DNA from: an uncultured Blautia sp.
GTDB taxonomy: Bacteria; Bacillota; Clostridia; Lachnospirales; Lachnospiraceae
Reading direction: 5' to 3'
NCBI GenBank assembly: GCA_900547615.1
Contig: URHH01000127.1
Span: 1-7,291, forward strand
Length of the DNA stretch: 7,291 nucleotides
The stretch's first letter is position 1. Every line of letters begins with the position of its first letter. Positions 1-6,359 of the stretch are shown piece after piece. A program made the translations under genes and the position numbers. The notes beneath the pieces were generated by a model that made no database searches, was not told the origin of the DNA, and worked only from the letters and a program-made list of their open reading frames with translations.

Positions 1-40
1 TCTCACGGCGGAAACACGGGTTCGATTCCCGTACTGGCTG
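1..40 (+). tRNA. tRNA-Glu (anticodon CTC), 3' part only
   Basis: The first base corresponds to the invariant U33, followed by anticodon CTC at 2-4, then A37, C38 and the 3' anticodon stem GGCGG at 7-11. The T arm is a perfect 5-bp stem (ACGGG 16-20 with CCCGT 28-32) closing the loop TTCGATT. The 3' acceptor strand ACTGGCT (33-39) is followed by discriminator G40, as expected for glutamate tRNA. CCA is not encoded, so the 3' end must be added by nucleotidyltransferase. The 5' half (acceptor 5' strand, D arm and 5' anticodon stem) lies outside the window. It faces the minus-strand operon convergently. Confidence 0.92.
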
Positions 41-44
41 TTTT

Positions 45-82
45 AAAGCATCGAGATAATTTTCGGTGCTTTTCTTTTGTTT
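45..82 (+). terminator. Rho-independent terminator of the tRNA-Glu transcript
   Basis: Positions 45-54 (aaagcatcga) pair with 63-72 (tcggtgcttt) over 10 bp including one T-G wobble, around an 8-nt loop, and run into a T-rich tail up to 82. It begins 5 nt after the tRNA discriminator base, so it is well placed to end the tRNA transcript. On the minus strand the hairpin would be followed by an A-rich tail, so it acts mainly on the plus strand. Confidence 0.85.
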
Positions 83-191
83 GAAGCGCCAAAAGGCAAA
101 AGGCGCAAATTCACCTTATTTCTGCACATTAAGTAAATTTACGCCTTTGCGTCCAACCTGAAAATCCGTCAGACAGCCTTTCTTCTATCTT
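83..191. other. Convergent intergenic spacer between tRNA-Glu and ppk1
   Basis: This short spacer holds the operon terminator (91-148) and otherwise no gene. A second small inverted repeat, gcgcc (86-90) with ggcgc (102-106), shares bases 99-106 with the 3' arm of the large hairpin, so the two structures exclude each other. No promoter or small open reading frame is convincing here. Confidence 0.6.
91..148 (-). terminator. Probable terminator of the folC-pheA-DUF815-ppx-ppk1 operon
   Basis: Positions 131-148 and 99-116 form an inverted repeat. As minus-strand RNA all 18 positions pair without a break: 15 Watson-Crick pairs and three G-U wobbles (106/141, 112/135, 115/132), closing a 14-nt loop (117-130). 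On the plus strand those three positions would be A-C mismatches, so the element is polarised to the minus strand. The 3' arm is followed by an interrupted T tract (TTTTGCCTTTT, 101 to 91). It starts 44 nt beyond the ppk1 stop codon and is the only strong candidate for ending the operon. The tail is imperfect and the stem AT-rich, so efficiency is uncertain. Confidence 0.68.
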
Positions 192-2342
192 TTACTCTTC
201 TACATCTTCCGCAGGCTCTGCCGGAATAAATACTCTGCTTTTTTCTTTTTTTGTATGTTTTTTCTGTGCCCGCTCCGTTGCTTCGCGGCAAAATTCCATC
301 TGCGAATTGATGAGAGTCTTTCCGCGTTTATCCTGTTTTTCATAGCTTCCGTCACTTTTCAAAAGATGGGCTTTTACATTATCTTTAAATTCCAGCGTCA
401 GAATGTGGACCAGTTCTTTTTTAATGGATTCGTCTTCCACCGGAAATACAATTTCCACACGGCGGTCAAGATTTCGCGGCATCCAGTCTGCGCTTCCCAT
501 ATAAATCTCTTCGCTTCCTCCGTTATGGAAGTAAAAAATACGGCTGTGCTCCAGAAAATCTCCCACGATAGAGCGCACATGGATATTTTCGCTCACACCT
601 GGAATCCCCACCTTCAGACAGCAGATTCCGCGAACAAGAAGATGGATCTGCACACCGCAGGAGGACGCATAATAAAGCGCCGCCATGATCACAGGATCGC
701 ACAGAGAGTTCATTTTCGCTACAATATAAGCAGGGATTCCCTTCTTTGCGTGTTCCGCCTCTCTTTCTATCAGTTTCAGGAAGCGGTCTTTCATCCAGAT
801 CGGCGCAACGATCAGCTTATTCCATTTCTTCGGTTCCGAATATCCGGAAAGCATGTTAAAGACAGCCGTCGCATCTTCTCCAAACCGCTCGTCACAAGTA
901 AAGATACCGCAGTCTGTATAAAGCTTCGCTGTGGAATCGTTATAATTTCCGGTTGCCAGATGTACGTATCTGCGGATCCCCGTTTCCTCCCGGCGCACCA
1001 CAAGGGTGATCTTACTGTGCGTTTTTAATCCCACCAGACCGTAAATAACATGGCAGCCTGCCTTTTCCAGTTTTTTCGCCCACACAATATTGTTTTCCTC
1101 ATCAAAACGAGCCTTTAATTCCACAAGAACCGATACCTGCTTGCCATTTTCCGCTGCCTGGGCAAGCGCCGCGATGATCGGAGAATTTCCGCTGACACGA
1201 TAAAGGGTCTGCTTGATGGCAAGAACATCGGGATCCTTCGCCGCCTGGCGCACAAAGTTCACCACAGGATCAAAACTCATATACGGGTGGTGAAGGAATA
1301 CGTCTCCCTCACGGATTACTTTAAAAATGTCTTTTTCTTCCCGGAACTGAGGAACAGGAGCAGGAACGTACCTCGGCGTCCTGTATTGATCGAATCCTTC
1401 CTGTCCGTAAACCTTCATAAGCATGGTAAGATCAAGAGGTCCGCTGATTTCGAAAATATCATCCTCTTTAATTTCAAACTCTGTTTTCAGAATTTTCAAA
1501 AGACGCTCATCTGTCTTTTCCTGAACCTCAAGGCGGATCACCTCGCCCCACTGGCGTTTTTTGAGCTGTTTCTGAATTTCCACAAGAAGATCTTCCGCCT
1601 CATCCTCGTCGATAGTGAGATCTGCATTTCTCATGATACGGTACGGGTGTGCGCAGACTACGTTATAGCTTAAGAACAGCTTTTCAATATTCCGCTCAAT
1701 GATTTCCTCCAGAAGAATAACGGTTGTGTCCCCCTTTTTCACAGACGGGATCTGTACTACTCTCGGAAGAACAGACGGAACCTGCACAGTGGCAAATTCC
1801 AGTTGTTCTTTTCCCTTCTTTTTATCCTTTTTGGAAATCAGGGCGCCAATATTTAATGTCTTATTCCGGATAAGCGGAAACGGTCTTGAGGAATCCATTG
1901 CCATAGGAGTCAGGACAGGGTACACATTATCCTCAAAATACCGGTCCACAAATTCTCCCTGCTCTTTATTTAAAAGCTCATGCTCCACAACAAGGTGCAT
2001 TCCCGACTTTGCAAGAGCCGGGAGAAGAGAACGGTTCAGAGTCGTATACTGCATATGCACAAGCTCATGTGTCTGGAAGCTGATTTCTTTTAACTGCTCC
2101 TTTGCTGTCAGTCCTGCAATATCTGTTTTTGAATATCCTGCATGAACCTGGTCTTTTAAAGATGCCACACGCACCATAAAAAATTCATCCAGATTCGACG
2201 CGGTAATACTTAAAAATTTCAGTCTCTCAAAAAGAGGAAGACTTTTATCACGGGCTTCACTTAATACTCTGTCATTAAATTTCAGCCAGCTCAATTCTCT
2301 ATTTCCAAAATATTCCGGCTTTTCAAATTTTTTAATATCCAT
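192..2342 (-). CDS. ppk1: Polyphosphate kinase 1
   Basis: PPK1 reversibly moves the ATP gamma-phosphate onto inorganic polyphosphate. The 716-aa length is normal for the family. The N-terminal domain carries the signature YFGNRELSWLKFN (11-23) and the SNLDEFFMVR motif (49-58). The phospholipase-D-like catalytic core holds R382, R412 in the LKARFDE stretch, the histidine of THSK (H442, matching autophosphorylated H435 of E. coli by remembered alignment) and the second histidine of YVHLATGNYN (H461). The FLEHSR histidine (H599) is also present. No truncation is seen. Residues 664-716 form a charged tail, lysine-rich then acidic. The ATG at 2342 is preceded by a strong GGGAGGG site with 4-nt spacing. 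The gene is last in the operon, 25 nt after ppx, so it is probably co-transcribed with the enzyme that degrades its product. Confidence 0.97.
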   Translation of the reverse strand: MDIKKFEKPEYFGNRELSWLKFNDRVLSEARDKSLPLFERLKFLSITASNLDEFFMVRVASLKDQVHAGYSKTDIAGLTAKEQLKEISFQTHELVHMQYTTLNRSLLPALAKSGMHLVVEHELLNKEQGEFVDRYFEDNVYPVLTPMAMDSSRPFPLIRNKTLNIGALISKKDKKKGKEQLEFATVQVPSVLPRVVQIPSVKKGDTTVILLEEIIERNIEKLFLSYNVVCAHPYRIMRNADLTIDEDEAEDLLVEIQKQLKKRQWGEVIRLEVQEKTDERLLKILKTEFEIKEDDIFEISGPLDLTMLMKVYGQEGFDQYRTPRYVPAPVPQFREEKDIFKVIREGDVFLHHPYMSFDPVVNFVRQAAKDPDVLAIKQTLYRVSGNSPIIAALAQAAENGKQVSVLVELKARFDEENNIVWAKKLEKAGCHVIYGLVGLKTHSKITLVVRREETGIRRYVHLATGNYNDSTAKLYTDCGIFTCDERFGEDATAVFNMLSGYSEPKKWNKLIVAPIWMKDRFLKLIEREAEHAKKGIPAYIVAKMNSLCDPVIMAALYYASSCGVQIHLLVRGICCLKVGIPGVSENIHVRSIVGDFLEHSRIFYFHNGGSEEIYMGSADWMPRNLDRRVEIVFPVEDESIKKELVHILTLEFKDNVKAHLLKSDGSYEKQDKRGKTLINSQMEFCREATERAQKKHTKKEKSRVFIPAEPAEDVEE

Positions 2343-2346
2343 ATTT

Positions 2347-2353
2347 CCCTCCC
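2347..2353 (-). promoter_or_regulatory. Ribosome binding site of ppk1
   Basis: GGGAGGG on the minus strand ends 4 nt before the ATG at 2342. It is the best Shine-Dalgarno match in the window and fixes the ppk1 start. A small hairpin (5-bp stem gcaga/tctgc, 2354-2367) sits directly upstream, filling the gap after the ppx stop codon without covering the site. Confidence 0.75.
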
Positions 2354-2367
2354 GCAGACATTTCTGC

Positions 2368-3903
2368 CTATATTCTTCTCTTCCGTCTCAGCACAAGATG
2401 GATTCCGAAAACTTCCTCAAAAAACTCTACCTTATCTCTCAGAAGGCCAAGTTCCAGAGAAAGGTCTCTCGGAGAATCCACGATCACAGAAAGCTCCCTT
2501 TCTTTTAATACGGTTCTTATGTCCGTCACCTTCTGATAATGACTTCTGTCCATCGCATTTGCAATCCTGAGAATCGCCGTAAGCTTCGCGATCAGAAGAT
2601 AATTATCTCTGTCTGCCGTTGTGCTGCCTTCATAAGTACCGTAATGACGGAACTCCTTCGTATTATAGCGCACAACATTTGCAATAATATTTCGCTCTCT
2701 CGTGGAAAGACCGATGATTTCCGTTTCCATAATGATCCGGTAGGAGCATTCCGACACATCTCCCATGCTGATATACTTCCCGCAATCATGAAGAAGCACT
2801 GCAATCTGTAAAAGAAGGCGTTCTCTCGCTCCCATTCCGTGTACTTTTTTGATACTGTCGAAAATGGCAAGCGCGATCTCCGTCGTTCCGTTAATGTGAT
2901 TTTTCCCTGTAGAATACCGTTTTGCAATGTTTTTGGACGCTACAATAATATCATTCTCAAAATTATGGGCGCTTTTTATAAATTTTTTCTTTTCCGCAAA
3001 GTCGTATGCAATTCCATCAAGAAGAGAAAGTCCGGGCGCCCAGAGGGCTTCCGCATTAAAGACCTCAATAAAGTTTTTACAGATAACCATAGTCGGAACT
3101 ACAAGAGAAGCATATTCCGGGTCAATTTCCATCATTTCCGAAAGTTGCTGCACAGGCATATCCGCCACCTGCTCATACTTATTCATAAACTCCGCTTTCG
3201 TTACAATATTGTCCCTTCTCTCCTCCTGGAAAATGGTATCCGTCAGGAAATCCCCCATAAGTATCACATTCTTAATATCCCGGTCCTTTAAGTAAAGACG
3301 CTGAAAGCTCATAATATCATTTCGGATAAATTCCTCTACAAGCTGCCCATAATGGTTCGATGTCTTTTCCAGCTCTTTTAATCGTTCCCGGACTCTCATA
3401 CTTCCCATCTTAAGACTCTGGGTGGTCACAAGCGCATCTTTGTCAAAAAGGGAAACTTGCAGGCTTCCGCCTCCCACGTCCAGAATGGCAGTTCCCTTCT
3501 GGATCATTTTTTTAAATCCTGTCTCTATGGCTGCAATGGATTTATATCCAAGAAAATGCTGCTCTGCATTACTTAAAATTTCCACCTGGATTCCGGTTCT
3601 CTGAAACACCTGCTCCAAAATCACAATAGGATTTTTCAGTTCCCGGAAAACGCTGGTTGCGCAGGCTCTGTACGCCTCCGTTCCAAATTCCTTCATCACC
3701 CGTTTAAAATCGAGAAGGATCTCACAGAGCGCATCTACCATATCTCTCTCAAGCTTTCCTCTTGAATACGCACCCTTCCCCAGTTCCAGACGGTATCGTA
3801 TGTCTGTCAGCTCTTTAAATCCTACTTTTCTGGAAAGCTCAAAAATCTTCATGCTGACCTCATAAGAGCCCACGTCGATCGCCGCAAATGTTGTAACTGC
3901 CAT
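2368..3903 (-). CDS. ppx: Exopolyphosphatase (Ppx/GppA family) with C-terminal HD domain
   Basis: The 511-aa protein has the two-lobed ASKHA-fold Ppx/GppA phosphatase region (about 1-305) followed by an HD-type helical domain (about 310-511). The first phosphate loop is AAIDVGSYEVS (7-17) and the second is LDVGGGSLQVSLF (141-153). E114 in the SNAEQ stretch aligns with the catalytic glutamate (E121) of E. coli Ppx by remembered alignment. The HD signature is LHDCGKYI (371-378), with H355 upstream and D452 downstream as possible further metal ligands. The usual role is stepwise hydrolysis of polyphosphate to orthophosphate; GppA-like hydrolysis of pppGpp cannot be excluded from sequence. The phosphate loop reads S-L-Q where many members have S-T-E. 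The ATG at 3903 lies 6 nt after the upstream stop, with a purine-rich ribosome site inside the end of that gene, implying translational coupling. Confidence 0.92.
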   Translation of the reverse strand: MAVTTFAAIDVGSYEVSMKIFELSRKVGFKELTDIRYRLELGKGAYSRGKLERDMVDALCEILLDFKRVMKEFGTEAYRACATSVFRELKNPIVILEQVFQRTGIQVEILSNAEQHFLGYKSIAAIETGFKKMIQKGTAILDVGGGSLQVSLFDKDALVTTQSLKMGSMRVRERLKELEKTSNHYGQLVEEFIRNDIMSFQRLYLKDRDIKNVILMGDFLTDTIFQEERRDNIVTKAEFMNKYEQVADMPVQQLSEMMEIDPEYASLVVPTMVICKNFIEVFNAEALWAPGLSLLDGIAYDFAEKKKFIKSAHNFENDIIVASKNIAKRYSTGKNHINGTTEIALAIFDSIKKVHGMGARERLLLQIAVLLHDCGKYISMGDVSECSYRIIMETEIIGLSTRERNIIANVVRYNTKEFRHYGTYEGSTTADRDNYLLIAKLTAILRIANAMDRSHYQKVTDIRTVLKERELSVIVDSPRDLSLELGLLRDKVEFFEEVFGIHLVLRRKRRI

Positions 3904-3909
3904 ATTTCT

Positions 3910-5208
3910 TTATTCCCCCTTTCCCAGAAGATAGTCAATAAACTGCTGAGCAGTCCGTCCTGTCAGCCCGCCGTGCGAAAGCTCCCATTTATTTGCCTCA
4001 AGAAGAAGCTCCTCCTCGGGCATGGAAATGTGATGACGCTCTGCCAGAACCTTTACTATATTCTGAAATTCCTTTTTATTTGGCGCCCCGAAATAAATCC
4101 GCACTCCAAACCGGTATACAAGAGAAAGTTTTTCCTGCACCGTATCGGAAGAGTGCAGATCATCGTCATCCATGATTTCCAGCTTATCGCCTGACCGCTC
4201 TCTCACAAGATGGCGGCGGTTGCTGGTGGCATAAATCAAAATATTATCCGGCTTTTTCTCAAGACCTCCCTCGATCACAGCCTTCAGATATTTATATTCT
4301 ATCTCAAATTCCTCAAATGACAGATCGTCCATATATAAAATAAATTTATAATTTCTGTTTTTGATCTGACGGATCACTTCATTTAAATCCTGGAACTGAT
4401 GCTTATACACCTCGATCACACGAAGCCCGTCCTCGTAATATCGGTTTAAAATCCCCTTGATACTGGATGATTTTCCCGTTCCCGCATCGCCGAAGAGAAG
4501 ACAGTTGTTCGCCTTCCTTCCCTGAACAAACGCTTCCGTATTTTCAATGAGCTTCTGCTTTGGAATTTCATATCCCACAAGATCTTCCAATTTCACATGG
4601 GCAATCCTTGTAATAGGCGCGATCACAACCTCTCCTTTTTCCCCGTGTTCGATGCGGAAGGCTTTATGAAGGCCAAGCTTTCCCACTCCGAAATCCCGGT
4701 AAAAGCCTACCATATCATCCTTAAATTCCCCCACAGAAGAAGCTTCCGCCAGTGTTTGGCTCATGCTGCAGATCCTGTCCCGGATCCGGGAATTAAACAT
4801 TTTGCTGCTTCCGTCTACATTTTCATAATTACAGATCACAGAACAGCACCCGGTTCCGTATATTCCGTCAAGACGGCTTAAATCAAATTCATACAGCTTT
4901 TTAAAAAACGAAAAATCCTGTTCTGCAAGACAGTTGACGCTTCCGGAAACCGGTCCTTTTATCTCGCACGCCATACTGAACGCATTTTCATGGTTCACAA
5001 GAAGAAAGGTGAGATAATTATGCCAGAGATTCCCGGAAAATCCATACATTCCCGCCATCTCCACAAGTCCGTGCACGCACCGGTACAAAATCTCTCTTCC
5101 ATTTTCTGAAATTTCTTCTCTTTCACAGTCATTTATAAGAAACACCATATCTTCCAGTATTTTTCCTTCCGGAAAATCCCGGTAAAGAATACACTCTCCT
5201 AAATTCAC
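3910..5208 (-). CDS. DUF815 family AAA+ ATPase, role unknown
   Basis: The protein is 432 aa from the chosen start. The C-terminal half (about 190-425) is a DUF815 (COG2607-type) P-loop ATPase: Walker A GDAGTGKS (240-247), Walker B FILYMDDL (289-296), a sensor-1-like YATSNRRH (326-333), and a YRFGVRIYF segment (365-373) whose arginine is conserved in the family as I recall it. The first roughly 190 residues match no domain I recognise; they contain several cysteines (C6, C28, C44, C81, C93, C121-C122, C126) but no clear zinc motif. No signal peptide or membrane helix is visible, so it is probably cytoplasmic. The start chosen is GTG at 5208, which overlaps the pheA stop as GTGA and follows GAGGAG. 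An ATG at 5346 would add 46 residues that overlap pheA in another frame. Substrate and partners are unknown; tight linkage to ppx and ppk1 is the only clue. Confidence 0.88.
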   Translation of the reverse strand: MNLGECILYRDFPEGKILEDMVFLINDCEREEISENGREILYRCVHGLVEMAGMYGFSGNLWHNYLTFLLVNHENAFSMACEIKGPVSGSVNCLAEQDFSFFKKLYEFDLSRLDGIYGTGCCSVICNYENVDGSSKMFNSRIRDRICSMSQTLAEASSVGEFKDDMVGFYRDFGVGKLGLHKAFRIEHGEKGEVVIAPITRIAHVKLEDLVGYEIPKQKLIENTEAFVQGRKANNCLLFGDAGTGKSSSIKGILNRYYEDGLRVIEVYKHQFQDLNEVIRQIKNRNYKFILYMDDLSFEEFEIEYKYLKAVIEGGLEKKPDNILIYATSNRRHLVRERSGDKLEIMDDDDLHSSDTVQEKLSLVYRFGVRIYFGAPNKKEFQNIVKVLAERHHISMPEEELLLEANKWELSHGGLTGRTAQQFIDYLLGKGE

Positions 5209-6359
5209 TGCTCCTCGCCTCTTTTCCTTCCATAATTTCCCAGAATCCGAAGAAGAATGGATTCGGACTCCAGCCCCCGGAGCGCATTTTTTACAGCACT
5301 GTCTCTTAAATTTCCTTCGAAATCTACAAAGAAACGGTACTCCCACGTTTTTCCCGGAATGGGACGTGATTCTATTTTCGTCATGTTAAGACCATTATAA
5401 ATAATGTGTGACAGCATATTATAAAGAGTTCCGCTCTCATGAGGCAGTTCGAAGCACACGCTGATTTTTTCCGCGCCCTCCTCGCACACCGGTTTCTTTC
5501 CTACAATAATAAATCTTGTGGAATTTTCCTGATTTTCACAGATATTTTCCGCAAGAACGGAAAGCCCGAACACCTCGCCCGCTTCCCGGCTTGCGATAGC
5601 AGCCTGAGAAACATCTCCGTCTTCTTTTACTTTTTTGGCAGCTCCCGCTGTGTTCGCCGCCTCCGTCCTGTTCCATTCCTGATGATTTTCCAGATATTTT
5701 TTACACTGGGCAAGCCCCTGCTGATGGGAAACTACATTTTTTATCTGAGAAAGTTCGGTTCCGGGCAGCCCCAGAAGCACATGCTCCACACGGATAACCT
5801 GCTCCCCTTCAATGAAAAGCTGATATTCTGTCAAAAGATCGTAAATATCCGCCACAATCCCTGCTGTAGAATTTTCAATAGGAAGCACTGCATAATCTGC
5901 TGTTCCGTTTTTTACCGCTTCCATAGCATCTCGCCACGTCTTTACATGAAAGCTTTTTATTTCCTCGCCGAAATATGCCCGCATGGCAGCATAGCTGTAG
6001 GCACCTTCCACTCCCTGAAACGCCACGTTTGCATTTTTAAGAGGCAGCTTTTTCACAAAGAGAAAATCTTCTTTGTCCTCTGCGCCCTGTTCTCCCAGAA
6101 GCTGATACTGTCTTTTTCTGCTGATCGCCATGATCTGCTGAAACAGCTCCTGGACTCCCAGCGCGTTAAATTCACTGTCTGCCCTGCTTTTTAAGGTTTC
6201 AATTTTCTGTCTTTCCCTCTCCGGGTCAAGCACCTTTTTTCCTGTTTTTATTTTGTACGCAGCCACATCTTCGCAAATTTCCATTCGTTTCTGAAAAAGC
6301 TGCAGTATTTCTTCATCTATTTCATCAATTTTTCTTCTGCATTCCTGTAAATCAAGCAT
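5205..6359 (-). CDS. pheA: Bifunctional chorismate mutase/prephenate dehydratase (P-protein)
   Basis: This 384-aa cytoplasmic enzyme converts chorismate to prephenate and then to phenylpyruvate, the committed steps to phenylalanine. Residues 1-88 are an AroQ chorismate mutase: R9, R25, K36, D45, R48, E49 and Q84 line up with E. coli active-site residues (remembered alignment). A linker leads to the dehydratase domain (about 110-287), starting NVAFQGVEGAYS and holding the motifs IENSTAG (161-167), VSHQQGLAQC (210-219) and STRF (280-283) whose threonine is catalytic. The ACT domain (about 297-375) carries ESRPIPGKTWEYRF (330-343), the phenylalanine-binding signature, so feedback inhibition by phenylalanine is expected. 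The ATG at 6359 lies 8 nt inside the folC end (ATGCTTGA), with GGAAGGA 11 nt upstream; coupling to folC translation is likely. It ends in the GTGA overlap with the DUF815 gene. Confidence 0.96.
   Translation of the reverse strand: MLDLQECRRKIDEIDEEILQLFQKRMEICEDVAAYKIKTGKKVLDPERERQKIETLKSRADSEFNALGVQELFQQIMAISRKRQYQLLGEQGAEDKEDFLFVKKLPLKNANVAFQGVEGAYSYAAMRAYFGEEIKSFHVKTWRDAMEAVKNGTADYAVLPIENSTAGIVADIYDLLTEYQLFIEGEQVIRVEHVLLGLPGTELSQIKNVVSHQQGLAQCKKYLENHQEWNRTEAANTAGAAKKVKEDGDVSQAAIASREAGEVFGLSVLAENICENQENSTRFIIVGKKPVCEEGAEKISVCFELPHESGTLYNMLSHIIYNGLNMTKIESRPIPGKTWEYRFFVDFEGNLRDSAVKNALRGLESESILLRILGNYGRKRGEEQ

Noticed and set aside
1..191. Integration (attachment) site at the tRNA-Glu 3' end
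   Set aside because: tRNA 3' ends are common attachment sites, but no integrase and no repeat of the tRNA end was noticed in the window; the neighbour is a housekeeping operon.
255..1028. 257-codon open frame on the plus strand
   Set aside because: It lies wholly antisense to ppk1, whose motifs are intact; its translation has no recognisable domain and no ribosome site.
5209..5346. 46-residue N-terminal extension of the DUF815 protein from ATG 5346
   Set aside because: It would overlap pheA's ACT domain by more than 130 nt in another frame and reads as arginine/cysteine-rich shadow sequence; the GTG in the GTGA overlap fits the operon style better.
5439..6194. 251-codon open frame on the plus strand
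   Set aside because: It is antisense to pheA, with a cysteine/phenylalanine-rich translation typical of a shadow frame and no domain.
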